Below, piece after piece: positions 1-8,668 of a stretch of DNA of 64,000 nt (position 1 is its first letter; each line of letters starts with the position of its first letter). The stretch comes from Cytophagales bacterium (GTDB lineage Bacteria > Bacteroidota > Bacteroidia > Cytophagales > Cyclobacteriaceae). The stretch lies in assembly GCA_033344775.1 (NCBI GenBank), contig JAWPMT010000004.1:496001-560000 (forward strand), in the 5' to 3' direction. The position numbers were made by a program, and so were the translations under genes. Below the pieces are notes generated by a model. It was not told the origin of the DNA. It worked only from the letters and a program-made list of their open reading frames with translations, and ran no database searches.

Positions 1-178
1 AAATGAAACTGATGGCTGAAAGCTGTGTAGCCATAACGGACAAACCAAGAGGTAACCAGCCGAAAGAGCGCCCACCCAGAAAGTATTCGGATTTACTACT
101 TTGACCTTTGAACAGATTTCCAAGAAACAAGAATCCAACGGAATATGCTACGACAATCACGTAATCAAGCCAATTCAT
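1..178 (-). CDS. Sodium:solute symporter, N-terminal part (runs off the window)
   Basis: Reading the minus strand from an ATG at 178 gives an open frame of 59 codons that continues past base 1. It starts MNWLDYVIVVAYSVG and goes on to SEYFLGGRSFGWLPLG and then SVMATQLSAISF. The pattern of a first membrane helix followed by a S-E-Y-F-L-G-G-R loop and a second helix with a T-Q-x-S-A-x-S-F motif is characteristic of the SSS family (PF00474), Na+-coupled importers of sugars, amino acids or vitamins. The substrate cannot be told from this part. No promoter box is obvious in the 198 bases to the next gene. Confidence 0.75.
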   Translation of the reverse strand, partial: MNWLDYVIVVAYSVGFLFLGNLFKGQSSKSEYFLGGRSFGWLPLGLSVMATQLSAISFI

Positions 179-376
179 AGGTAAGGGTTAGGTGTAGGAA
201 TCATTGAATACCTGAAATTAATGGATCAAGGCTAAAATCCGGGAAGGGATCTTAATTTTCCAAACATCCAGGTTGAGGGTCATCTATTTTCAGATCAACA
301 GTCTACAAAACTATTTCTTTTAAGAATTTCCCTTCACCATCTTTAAAAAGAGGGATTAGTCGCGTTTTGAAGACTT

Positions 377-2815
377 TTACTCGTACACTTTCAACTTTTC
401 ACCTAAAGAAAGGCTGTTGTCCTGCTTATCATTGAGTTGCTTCAGCTCATCCAGGGTCATGTTGTACTCCCTGGCGATTTTATATAAGGTATCGCCAGCT
501 TTCACTTCATGAATAGTCGTTTTTCTTTTATCCGACACAGGTGTTTCGATTTTTTCCTCTGCTTTCGAAGCATTGCCTTCAACTTTTAATTCCTGACCGA
601 TGGACAATACGGCATCTGCCTCCAGATTATTCAATTCCAATAGCTCGTCAACTTTGAGTCCATACTGTCTTGCAATCCCATAAAAGCTTTCACCTGCCAC
701 CACTTTATGGGTGGTGGTTTCACGCTTAACCGGCATCGGAATGGGTTCTGGTTGCTTTTCCTCTTGCGCAGGAGTACCTGTTACCATTAATTCCTGACCA
801 ATAGAAAGTACCGCGTTTGAATTCATACCATTCAATTCCAAAAGCTCATCGACTTTGAGACCGTACTGCCGTGCAATCCCGTAAAAACTTTCACCCGCTT
901 TCACGATATGTATGGAAGCTCCCTTTTCCACTGGTTCCGGACCAGTTTCATTTGCTTCTACTTCTTTAGTATCGGAATCATTTTCGGTAGCATTTGCAAA
1001 CACCTTCAGCTCCTGCCCGACAGAAAGGACGTCTGCATCTGTCAAGTCATTCAATTTCAACAAATCGTTGACGTTCATTTCGTACTTAGTCGCAATGGCA
1101 AAAATGGTTTCTCCGCCTCGAACAATATGCGTTTTGGTCGGTCTCTCCTTTTTTATGGGAGTTTCCTTGATTTCAGCAGATACACGCTTTACGCCATCGA
1201 TCAACAATTTCTGTCCGACGCTTAAAGCTGTCCCTTCTTTTAAATTGTTCCAATTCAAAATCTCTGCTACCGTAACGCCATACGCTTTTGCAATTCGCCA
1301 AAACGTCTCTCCTGTCTGTACGATATGCGTATTGAGAGGTGGCTCCTCTTCCTCAATCTCTGGTTCAGGTTTTGGCTCTACTTCTTCTACCTTCTCCTGC
1401 TGAACCGGCTTGACTTCTTCCGCTTCCGGAGGATTCTTCGCAATTGTCTTCTTGGTATAAAACTCTGTCGGTTTTTCAACCAGAGGGGGCAATTCCTGAT
1501 ATTCGACTTCAACGTTGGATGGTCTATTGACACTTAACCAAAGTACTCTACCCGGCTTAGGAACGTCTCGAATGGTCATCCGGTTCTTTTTCATCAAGGC
1601 ACTTAATCTCATTCCCAGTTTCTGGGAAACATCCCACATGGACTCTCCACGATCCACCGTGTAGAAGCCCATAGAAGATTTTTTCTTTTTCTTTTTGATG
1701 AAATATATGTCTCCTGCCTTCACTTGTGGCCGGCTACCCAGGTCATTGAATTTCAGGAATTTCTTCTCCTTTAATCCGGATCGCACCAGAATGGATTCGT
1801 AATCATCTGAACTACTCGCCAATATGGCTTTCACCCCATTGATGCGGATTACTCCAGCTTGTTCTCCTACAAAGCTTGCAACTTTACCTTTCGGATAAAC
1901 CACCTCTGCTTTTGGTTGAGATTTAGCAGGGGTCTCAATTTTTGCTTTCTTTCTTTCAATGAGGTCTGAGTTTTCCGCCAGTTTCCTTGCTTTGCGATTA
2001 CCACGTTGTACGGGAACTATAACAACATATCTCCTGTCCCCGGGAATACGTCCATGTATTAACCACTTATTGTAAGCTTTCAGCTTTTCAACATCCACAT
2101 CAAACTCTTTTGCAATCTTCGCCAGATCCTTTCCTGCTCCGTTTTTGTATTCAAGCAGTTCCAGGCCTTTGGAATTCTCATAATCAAGCTCATCCTGAAA
2201 GGCAATTTTATGAGCAATGAATCGCTTGAGGTACCAATGCGTCTTTTTGGTAATTGTCATTTTCTTGGCACCCTTGTCTTTAGGAGAAAGGTATTTTTGA
2301 ATTCCCGCAAGGCCAGTCATATGGGAATTGATCGAATTGGCCCAGTTATCCAATTTCTTTTGATGCGTCTTAAAATATTTAGCAGCTCCTCTGGTTGAAG
2401 CATGGATGTTTTTTCGCTCATCGACCTTGTTGTCCACCCGCATGCCCACCTCCCGGGCCGTGAAATCCTTAAACTGCCAATAACCAACTGCTTTAGAAGT
2501 AGATACCGCATCAGGAATAAATGAACTCTCCTGAATGGCCAGGTACTTGATGTCATTCGGAATTCCCTCCTCCTTAAGGATACGCTCGACTAATGGCATA
2601 TATAACACCACTCGATCCAGTTTGATCTTGAAAAACTTTTCGCTGGAACGGAGCATATTCACATCCTTCTGAATATCCTTTTTCGCCCCTTCAGTAATGG
2701 TTACTTTAATGTCCGCGATTTGAATTTTTGAAGGTACTTGCGGTATGTTCTGAGTATGACCTCCTAGTGCCACAAGGAAAAAAGCGAGGAAAAGCAGTCG
2801 TTTTGTTCTTAGCAT
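377..2815 (-). CDS. Secreted lytic transglycosylase with LysM repeats (MltD-like)
   Basis: 812 residues. A signal peptide (about residues 1-22, hydrophobic core LLFLAFFLVALGG) is followed by an SLT-type transglycosylase domain with catalytic Glu96 in AIQESSF and the GYWQF motif at about 111-115. A run of basic and linker sequence leads to at least six LysM repeats between about residue 390 and the C-terminus, plus a degenerate LysM-like block near 230-275. The family cleaves the glycan strands of peptidoglycan in the periplasm, and LysM anchors it to the wall. Two of the late repeats are almost identical (FYGIARQYGLKVDELLELN occurs twice), which points to recent internal duplication. The start codon lies inside the end of the upstream methyltransferase gene (7-base overlap), so the two are probably translationally coupled. 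MltD of E. coli is shorter and has fewer LysM repeats. Confidence 0.88.
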   Translation of the reverse strand: MLRTKRLLFLAFFLVALGGHTQNIPQVPSKIQIADIKVTITEGAKKDIQKDVNMLRSSEKFFKIKLDRVVLYMPLVERILKEEGIPNDIKYLAIQESSFIPDAVSTSKAVGYWQFKDFTAREVGMRVDNKVDERKNIHASTRGAAKYFKTHQKKLDNWANSINSHMTGLAGIQKYLSPKDKGAKKMTITKKTHWYLKRFIAHKIAFQDELDYENSKGLELLEYKNGAGKDLAKIAKEFDVDVEKLKAYNKWLIHGRIPGDRRYVVIVPVQRGNRKARKLAENSDLIERKKAKIETPAKSQPKAEVVYPKGKVASFVGEQAGVIRINGVKAILASSSDDYESILVRSGLKEKKFLKFNDLGSRPQVKAGDIYFIKKKKKKSSMGFYTVDRGESMWDVSQKLGMRLSALMKKNRMTIRDVPKPGRVLWLSVNRPSNVEVEYQELPPLVEKPTEFYTKKTIAKNPPEAEEVKPVQQEKVEEVEPKPEPEIEEEEPPLNTHIVQTGETFWRIAKAYGVTVAEILNWNNLKEGTALSVGQKLLIDGVKRVSAEIKETPIKKERPTKTHIVRGGETIFAIATKYEMNVNDLLKLNDLTDADVLSVGQELKVFANATENDSDTKEVEANETGPEPVEKGASIHIVKAGESFYGIARQYGLKVDELLELNGMNSNAVLSIGQELMVTGTPAQEEKQPEPIPMPVKRETTTHKVVAGESFYGIARQYGLKVDELLELNNLEADAVLSIGQELKVEGNASKAEEKIETPVSDKRKTTIHEVKAGDTLYKIAREYNMTLDELKQLNDKQDNSLSLGEKLKVYE

Positions 2816-3447
2816 TTTCTAACAATCATGATTCCATCCCTGAGTGGGAACAACACATTCTCTACTCTCGAATCGGCCTGAACCTCCTTATTAAAGAGTT
2901 TCAAAGCTTCGGTATCTTCATCAAGCACTTTTTCATCCAGCACTTTTCCACTCCACAGCACATTGTCGGCGATGATATAGCCCCCTGGCTGAACCTGATC
3001 AAAAACCATTTGATAGTAATTGAGGTAATTGGTTTTATCCGCATCCAGGAAAACCACATCCCAGGGTTGATCTAATGTTGGTACAATTTCCATGGCATTG
3101 CCTACTAAAAAGTCAATTTGTGACTGATATGCAGAGGCCTCAAAATAACCTTTGACACGATCTTCCAACTCTTCGTTCTTATCGATAGTGACCAGTTTGC
3201 CATTAGCAGCTAATCCTTCTGCCATGCATAACGCGGAATATCCGGTGTAAGTACCGATCTCCAGGATAAATTTAGGCTGGATCATCTTCATGAGCATGCT
3301 CAACACCCTTCCTTGCAGGTGTCCGCTGATCATTCGAGGCATTAATACATGGAGGTGGGTTTCCCGTTCGATCCGATTTAGCAATTCGGATGCAGACCCA
3401 GTATGTCGCTGGACATAGGAATTCAGGTCCTGGGATAAAAAATCCAT
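2809..3447 (-). CDS. SAM-dependent O-methyltransferase (Methyltransf_3 family)
   Basis: 212 residues, the usual length for bacterial members of the catechol/caffeoyl-CoA O-methyltransferase-like family (COG4122). The SAM-binding motif I is visible as LEIGTYTGYSALCMA (about 62-76), the acidic metal-site segment as VFLDADKTNY, and the later motif as IIADNVLWSGKV. The substrate is unknown; related enzymes methylate catechols and small phenolics. It is the first gene of a two-gene unit with the LysM transglycosylase, whose start overlaps its stop. A TAnnTTTG box ends six bases before the start codon, which suggests a leaderless or nearly leaderless message. Confidence 0.85.
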   Translation of the reverse strand: MDFLSQDLNSYVQRHTGSASELLNRIERETHLHVLMPRMISGHLQGRVLSMLMKMIQPKFILEIGTYTGYSALCMAEGLAANGKLVTIDKNEELEDRVKGYFEASAYQSQIDFLVGNAMEIVPTLDQPWDVVFLDADKTNYLNYYQMVFDQVQPGGYIIADNVLWSGKVLDEKVLDEDTEALKLFNKEVQADSRVENVLFPLRDGIMIVRKC

Positions 3448-3453
3448 AGGTTA

Positions 3454-3461
3454 CAAAGTTA
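3454..3461 (-). promoter_or_regulatory. Candidate -7 box of the O-methyltransferase gene
   Basis: Minus strand reads TAACTTTG, an exact match to the Bacteroidota -7 consensus TAnnTTTG, six bases before the ATG. No good TTTG -33 box is seen at 19-21 bases upstream, so the assignment rests on the -7 box and its position. Confidence 0.4.
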
Positions 3462-3544
3462 GAGAAGCCCCAATTGACTGAGTCACCTCTGATCAAAAAT
3501 CTTGAATTTTTATTCCGGCTCTTATTTAAAGCTGTTTTTTACTT

Positions 3545-4777
3545 CTAGGGCTCCGGCTCGTAAATCAGAGAATTCATTTCCTCGGGAAAAATATCCTGGG
3601 CTATCTCCAGCAATTGCTCGGCTTCTATCTCTTCAATCTGATGAAAGACGTCATTCAAGGACGGGATACGTTCCATGTCCAGCAGGCTTTTGGCCATCAT
3701 CAACATCGTGGCATTGTTGTTCTCTTCCGACATGGCCAAAAAGCCTTTGATCTGTTGCTTGGCTTTGTCCAATTGTGTAGCGCTCATCTTTGCTGACCGT
3801 AGCAGATCCAACTCCTTATTGACCAACTTCACGCTCTTTTTGTAATTGCGGGGATCTGTAGCGAAAAATATCGAAAACAATCCAGTATCGGAATAAGATG
3901 AATAGTTGGCCTCAACGTGATAGACCAACCCATTTTTTTCCCTCAAAGACATGTTCAGTCTGGAATTCATGTAGGGTCCTCCTAAGATATTCGTCAACAT
4001 GAACAAAGGAACTCTTCTGGAGTCACTAATTGGATAGGCATGATTACCCAATGCCACATGAATCTGCGAAATGGGTCGTTTGACCAGCTTTTGCTGTGCA
4101 GCTAGAGGTTTAAAACAATCCCGATCCTTTGTATGATTCTTGTAAGGAATCTCTGTCAGGTATTTTTTGACCAATTTATTGAGTTGCTGTTCTTTAAAGT
4201 TCCCGACTGTCGAAACCACAATTTTGGTTGTATTCAGGTTCCGATCAATGAACTTCCTGAAGTCATCCTGCCCGAATTTCGAAACCGTGTCTTCTGTGCC
4301 CAGGATGTTTCGTCCCAAGGCATGTTCTGGAAATACGATCTCATCCAGGTCATCCTGAATGGAATCTTCCGGTGTATCGCGATACATAGACATCTCTTCC
4401 AGAATCACCATCCTTTCGCGATCGATCTGCTTTTCAGGAAAAGTTGACTTAAAGACTATGTCAACCAATAGTTCCAGTGCCCGATCAAGGTGTTCTGTGA
4501 GCACGGTAGCGTAGAAACAGATCTTTTCCTTGGTCGTGTAGGCATTCAATTCCCCACCTACCGATTCCAGCCGATTGATGATATGAAATGAATTTCTCTT
4601 TTCCGTGCCTTTAAAAGCCATATGCTCCCAAAAATGAGCGATACCCTGCTCCTCAGGCAACTCATCCCTACTACCAATATCCAGCATGATACCTATATGT
4701 GCCACTTTCGTGTGTGTGATTTCACGATGGACCACCCGGATGCCATTCTCAAGCTCTGTCAAGCCATAATCGTTCAT
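3545..4777 (-). CDS. M16-family zinc metallopeptidase
   Basis: 410 residues, a single-unit M16B peptidase (insulinase/processing-peptidase fold). The inverted zinc motif HxxEH is present at 48-52 (HFWEH), and the third ligand glutamate lies at the expected distance (E128, 76 residues after H52) in VILEEMSMYRDTPED. The C-terminal half has the family's substrate-binding segment GGPYMNSRLNMSLREKNGL. No signal peptide is visible, so it is probably cytoplasmic. Unlike many M16 pairs there is no inactive partner subunit next to it, and the homodimer type is more likely. It is divergent from the glycosyltransferase gene, with 95 bases between them. Confidence 0.9.
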   Translation of the reverse strand: MNDYGLTELENGIRVVHREITHTKVAHIGIMLDIGSRDELPEEQGIAHFWEHMAFKGTEKRNSFHIINRLESVGGELNAYTTKEKICFYATVLTEHLDRALELLVDIVFKSTFPEKQIDRERMVILEEMSMYRDTPEDSIQDDLDEIVFPEHALGRNILGTEDTVSKFGQDDFRKFIDRNLNTTKIVVSTVGNFKEQQLNKLVKKYLTEIPYKNHTKDRDCFKPLAAQQKLVKRPISQIHVALGNHAYPISDSRRVPLFMLTNILGGPYMNSRLNMSLREKNGLVYHVEANYSSYSDTGLFSIFFATDPRNYKKSVKLVNKELDLLRSAKMSATQLDKAKQQIKGFLAMSEENNNATMLMMAKSLLDMERIPSLNDVFHQIEEIEAEQLLEIAQDIFPEEMNSLIYEPEP

Positions 4778-4784
4778 AGGCCGG

Positions 4785-4792
4785 CAAATTTA
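4785..4792 (-). promoter_or_regulatory. Candidate -7 box of the M16 peptidase gene
   Basis: Minus strand reads TAAATTTG, an exact TAnnTTTG match ending seven bases before the ATG at 4777. It predicts a start of transcription at or next to the start codon. A matching -33 box was not found. Confidence 0.4.
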
Positions 4793-4872
4793 GACCAAGG
4801 AGTCATCATGGACATTGCTTTTTGTCAAAGGATATTCGGTAGTTTCGTGATTACTTAACGCCAGGGTACTAC

Positions 4873-5967
4873 ATGGAAATTGGTTTTGACGCAAAAAGGT
4901 TATTCAACAACTCCTCAGGGTTGGGCAATTACAGCCGCACCCTCGTCAGAAATCTACAGCGTTATTATCCAGAACATCATTATCATTTATATGCGACAAA
5001 AACACCGGTCAATGATAACACCGTGGACTTTCACCAACCCATCTTCCAAAAACATAGCCCTCACTTGATCAAACCATTTTGGAGGTCGCACACCATCACG
5101 AAGGATCTTAAAAAAGATGGCATCCAAATTTTTCATGGTCTGAGCCATCAATTACCTAGAGGTATTCATCATACAGGAATCAAATCAGTCGTCACCATCC
5201 ATGACCTGATCCATAAAATCTTTCCTGAAACGTATTCATCTATTGACCGAACGGTTTACGAACAGCGCTTGAAATATGCCCTGAAATATGCTGACCATAT
5301 TGTAGCCATCAGTTCACACACACGTCTCGATTTACTGAAGTACTTCAATCTGGATGAAGAACGAGTCAGTGTGGTGTATCAGGCTTGTGATCCTCTGTTT
5401 TATAATGAGGAAAAACTTCCGAAACCCACGAACTTAAACTTACCCGATGAATACCTATTATATGTGGGTGCCATTGCTACCCGAAAAAATCTATTGAATT
5501 TGATCACAGCCTATGCACAAGTCAAGGACATCACACCTTTGGTTTTGCTAGGTCGAGGCACTAAAAATTACAAGACCCAATTACTGAATGAAGCCCGGCG
5601 ACTGAAAATCCTTGATCAATTGATTTTCCTTGAAAACATTGACTCCACAAAAGAACTCAAATGCATCTACCAACATAGCAAGGCCTTTTTGTACCCAAGC
5701 TGGTATGAAGGATTTGGGATTCCAATAGTAGAAGCAGCCTTGTGTAAGATTCCTATCTTAACTTCAGACACGTCTTCTCTACCGGAAGCTGCTGGGCCAG
5801 GTGCCGTTTTAGTGAATCCATTCGATGTGGAACGTCTGGTCATCGGGTTAAAAAAGGTTTTGGATACGGATCAGGCTACAGTCGAAATGAATTACGCCTA
5901 TGCCCTGCATCACTTTGATCCTGAAAAATGCACGGGTAACTTGATGAAAGTGTATGATTCGATTTAG
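4873..5967 (+). CDS. Family GT4 glycosyltransferase
   Basis: 364 residues with a GT-B layout: an N-terminal acceptor domain (GLGNYSRTLVRNL near 16-28) and a C-terminal Glycos_transf_1 domain that begins near YLLYVGAIATRKNLLNL (195-211). The E-x7-E motif that binds the nucleotide-sugar is present (E279 and E287 in WYEGFGIPIVEAA). No signal peptide or membrane helix is visible, so it acts in the cytoplasm, probably at the inner membrane. Members add mannose, rhamnose or similar sugars to glycan precursors; the donor cannot be told. It stands alone between an M16 gene and an intergenic repeat. Confidence 0.88.
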   Translation: MEIGFDAKRLFNNSSGLGNYSRTLVRNLQRYYPEHHYHLYATKTPVNDNTVDFHQPIFQKHSPHLIKPFWRSHTITKDLKKDGIQIFHGLSHQLPRGIHHTGIKSVVTIHDLIHKIFPETYSSIDRTVYEQRLKYALKYADHIVAISSHTRLDLLKYFNLDEERVSVVYQACDPLFYNEEKLPKPTNLNLPDEYLLYVGAIATRKNLLNLITAYAQVKDITPLVLLGRGTKNYKTQLLNEARRLKILDQLIFLENIDSTKELKCIYQHSKAFLYPSWYEGFGIPIVEAALCKIPILTSDTSSLPEAAGPGAVLVNPFDVERLVIGLKKVLDTDQATVEMNYAYALHHFDPEKCTGNLMKVYDSI

Positions 5968-6055
5968 CTAATAATTGTGCTGCTGTTTTCAATAAAAATA
6001 ATACAGAGGAAATTTATAATGATTATCCATTGTCATTGACTTAAGGAAAAAGAAC

Positions 6056-6153
6056 CGTCATTACGAGTCTACGAATCGGACCGCCGAGCGGTAATCTTAA
6101 TACCATTTCGAGCAGGGATTTATAAATAGATTGCTTCATTCTTCGCAATGACG
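6056..6153. repeat. Intergenic inverted-repeat element, family 1 (copy A)
   Basis: The ends are inverted copies: CGTCATTACGAG on the left and CGCAATGACG on the right, with an inner AGATTGCTTC block. The same ends and inner block occur at 29924-30031. This type of short palindromic element, CGTCATTGCGAG...GAAGCAATCT, is common between genes in Bacteroidota. No protein is encoded. Confidence 0.6.
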
Positions 6154-6218
6154 AAGCTTAAGCCAATAACATTGAACTAATATCTTCTCTTTTCATTACC
6201 ATTTTCTACTTAATCTTT

Positions 6219-6226
6219 TAAATTTG
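6219..6226 (+). promoter_or_regulatory. Candidate -7 box of rpsA
   Basis: TAAATTTG, an exact match to TAnnTTTG and followed by C, about 120 bases before the rpsA start. The -33 region is not convincing. Confidence 0.4.
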
Positions 6227-6345
6227 CGCTCCGGTTTAAAAAATCGGGTTTCGTTCTCTGTTGGGACGAAATTTTTGTTTCATTTAATTCCATCATCACC
6301 TGATCCGATCTTGATGGAGTACAAAGGATCGACGTTTACGTTATT

Positions 6346-8379
6346 ATGTCTGAAAACGAAGAAAAAGAACTTTCAAACGACGAAGTGGCCAACACAGAAG
6401 CTACTCCGGCACCTGAAAGCTCAACAGAACCTACAGAAGAGGCTGCGGCCCAACCTGAGGAAACTGCACCTGCAGTAGAAGAAGCTCCCGCAGAGGAGGC
6501 TGCTCCAGTAGCAGAAGAGGCACCCGCTGAAGCTCCTGCAGCCGAAGCACCAGCAGCCAAAAAAGAAGCACCTAAGACTGAAGACAAGCCTGCAATCGAA
6601 GATTGGTCAATGGGCGAAGATGATGGTTTTGGTGATACTTACAGCGACGAAGAAAGAAAGCAAATGGAAGACCTGTATACTTCCACGCTTACTGAGATCG
6701 CTGAAAAAGAACTGATCAAAGGATTTGTAGTAGGAATCACTGACAGAGATGTAATTGTGAACATCGGATTTAAATCTGATGGTCTGGTTGCTCTTTCAGA
6801 ATTCCGCGACATGGAAGATCTCAAAGCCGGAGACGAAGTTGAGGTCTATATTGAAGAGCAGGAAAATGCTAACGGTCAATTGATCCTTTCTCGCAGAAAG
6901 GCGAAAATCGTTAAAGCATGGGAGAACATCCAAAGTGCTCTTGACAATGATTCAGTCATCGACGGTATGGTTAAGAGACGTACCAAAGGTGGTTTGATCG
7001 TTGACATCTACGGTGTTGAGGCGTTCCTTCCTGGTTCACAAATTGATGTGAAGCCTATCAGAGACTTTGATGTCTTTGTAGGGAAGAAAATGGAGGTGAA
7101 AGTTGTGAAAATCAATTACACCAATGATAACGTAGTAGTATCTCACAAAGTACTGATCGAGAAAGATCTTGAGCAGCAGAAAACGGAGATCCTCAACAAC
7201 CTGGAAAAAGGACAAGTACTGGAAGGTGTGATCAAGAACATGACCAACTTCGGTGTATTTATCGATTTGGGTGGTGTCGACGGTCTGCTTCACATTACAG
7301 ATATTTCCTGGGGTCGTATCAATCACCCAGAGGAAGTGCTTGCACTTGATGAGAAAGTGAATGTAGTAGTACTTGACTTTGACGATGATAAGAAGCGAAT
7401 TTCTCTGGGTATGAAGCAATTGACTTCTCATCCTTGGGATTCTTTGGATTCTACTATCGATATCGGGTCTAAGGTGAAAGGTAAGATCGTAAACGTAGCA
7501 GATTACGGTTCATTCCTTGAAATCATCCCTGGTGTAGAAGGATTGATCCACGTTTCTGAAATGTCCTGGTCTCAGCACTTGAGAAATCCTCAGGATTTCA
7601 TGGGAGTTGGCGATGAAATGGAAGCAGTTGTTCTTACCATCGACAGAGATGAAAGAAAAATGTCTTTGGGTATCAAGCAATTGACCGAAGATCCATGGAC
7701 GAAGCAAGACCTACTTACCAAATACGCTGTAGGCACCAAGCACAGTGGTATCATCCGCAACCTGACCAACTTCGGCTTGTTCATCGAGCTTGAGGAAGGA
7801 ATCGATGGTCTGGTTCACGTTTCTGACCTGTCATGGACGAAGAAGATCAAGCATCCTTCAGAGTTTGTGAAAGTTGGTGACGAGCTGGAAGTAGTTGTAA
7901 TGGAGTTGGATACTGAAAATCGCAGACTGGCATTGAGCCACAAGCATTTGGAAGAAAACCCATGGGATACTTTCGAGACCGTATTCATGAAAGGAACGGT
8001 TCACAAATGTGCGATCATCGGCAAAACCGACAAAGGCGCGTTGCTTGAGTTGCCATACGGTCTGGAAGGACAGTGTAGCAACAAAAACCTTCAGAAAGAA
8101 GATGGCAGCATGGCCAATGAAGGAGAGACACTTGACTTCAAAGTTCAGGAGTTTGCCAAGGATGAGAAAAGAATTATTTTGAGCCACACAGCTACCTGGA
8201 AAGAAGGAGCGGATGCACCAGCACCTGCACCTAAGAAGAAAGCCAGTACCGGCGGTGGTAATAAGAATAAGACGCTCGATAAGATCAATCAAGGTTCAGA
8301 GAAATCTACCTTGGGAGATATCGCTGCACTTTCTGCTTTGAAACAGCAGATGGAAGGTGGCGACAAAGACGCAGAATAA
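6346..8379 (+). CDS. rpsA: 30S ribosomal protein S1
   Basis: 677 residues. The first 95 or so are an acidic, Ala/Pro/Glu-rich extension (EEAPAEEAAPVAEE-like), as seen in many Bacteroidota S1 proteins. Six S1/OB repeats follow, with recognisable cores: GFKSDGLVALSEF, DIYGVEAFLPGSQ, GGVDGLLHITDISWGRI, PGVEGLIHVSEMSWSQ, EGIDGLVHVSDLSWTKK and a degenerate last one, YGLEGQCSNKNL. The lysine-rich tail ends in a helix-prone segment. S1 binds mRNA on the small subunit; in this phylum, where Shine-Dalgarno use is low, it is thought to matter for initiation on A/U-rich leaders. The gene has its own promoter box and a long leader, and ends in a strong hairpin followed by tRNA-Cys. Confidence 0.97.
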   Translation: MSENEEKELSNDEVANTEATPAPESSTEPTEEAAAQPEETAPAVEEAPAEEAAPVAEEAPAEAPAAEAPAAKKEAPKTEDKPAIEDWSMGEDDGFGDTYSDEERKQMEDLYTSTLTEIAEKELIKGFVVGITDRDVIVNIGFKSDGLVALSEFRDMEDLKAGDEVEVYIEEQENANGQLILSRRKAKIVKAWENIQSALDNDSVIDGMVKRRTKGGLIVDIYGVEAFLPGSQIDVKPIRDFDVFVGKKMEVKVVKINYTNDNVVVSHKVLIEKDLEQQKTEILNNLEKGQVLEGVIKNMTNFGVFIDLGGVDGLLHITDISWGRINHPEEVLALDEKVNVVVLDFDDDKKRISLGMKQLTSHPWDSLDSTIDIGSKVKGKIVNVADYGSFLEIIPGVEGLIHVSEMSWSQHLRNPQDFMGVGDEMEAVVLTIDRDERKMSLGIKQLTEDPWTKQDLLTKYAVGTKHSGIIRNLTNFGLFIELEEGIDGLVHVSDLSWTKKIKHPSEFVKVGDELEVVVMELDTENRRLALSHKHLEENPWDTFETVFMKGTVHKCAIIGKTDKGALLELPYGLEGQCSNKNLQKEDGSMANEGETLDFKVQEFAKDEKRIILSHTATWKEGADAPAPAPKKKASTGGGNKNKTLDKINQGSEKSTLGDIAALSALKQQMEGGDKDAE

Positions 8380-8388
8380 ATTATATAA

Positions 8389-8417
8389 AAGTCGGTTCCT
8401 GATTCAGGGACCGACTT
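8389..8417 (+). terminator. Hairpin after rpsA
   Basis: A 14-base inverted repeat, AAGTCGGTTCCTGA against TCAGGGACCGACTT (one G-T wobble), starts 10 bases after the rpsA stop. The following bases are A/T-rich without a clean T run, so it may act as a transcript end or processing site. Confidence 0.6.
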
Positions 8418-8429
8418 AATATAAAATAC

Positions 8430-8437
8430 TACATTTG
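8430..8437 (+). promoter_or_regulatory. Candidate -7 box of tRNA-Cys
   Basis: TACATTTG, exact TAnnTTTG, 12 bases before the first base of the mature tRNA. The -33 position falls in the rpsA hairpin and shows no TTTG. Confidence 0.4.
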
Positions 8438-8449
8438 CGAACACATCAA

Positions 8450-8523
8450 GGTTCCGTGGCCGAGCGGCTAGGCAGAGGTCTGCAAAACCTTTTACAGCGG
8501 TTCGAATCCGCTCGGAACCTCCA
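8450..8523 (+). tRNA. tRNA-Cys (anticodon GCA)
   Basis: A full cloverleaf can be folded. The acceptor stem is GGTTCCG with CGGAACC, the anticodon loop CTGCAAA contains GCA, and the T arm has GGTTCGAATCC. The discriminator base is T, as is usual for tRNA-Cys, and CCA is encoded (8521-8523). Confidence 0.95.
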
Positions 8524-8526
8524 GAC

Positions 8527-8556
8527 AACCCTCAGGTAACTTCTGAGGGTTTTTTA
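8527..8556 (+). terminator. Rho-independent terminator of tRNA-Cys
   Basis: Stem AACCCTCAG / CTGAGGGTT with a 7-base loop, followed by TTTTTA, three bases after the encoded CCA. Confidence 0.85.
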
Positions 8557-8668
8557 TTTCCTGTTTGTCATAACCTGGAGGCTAAAACGGCTTAATAATT
8601 GTTGTTCCTCAGAAATAAATGACAATAAATTAAGTTCTAGAATAGATACCATGACCTATTTTGGCACT

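Larger units (their letters stand above)
5968..6345. other. Intergenic region with a repeat element and the rpsA leader
   Basis: No gene seen in 378 bases. It contains an inverted-repeat element (6056-6153) and, at 6219-6226, a -7 box for rpsA. The predicted rpsA leader is therefore about 110 bases long and could carry autoregulatory structure. Confidence 0.6.

Noticed and set aside
8651-8668. Earlier ATG for the outer-membrane barrel gene
   Set aside because: It would put six residues in front of a clear signal peptide that starts at the ATG at 8669.
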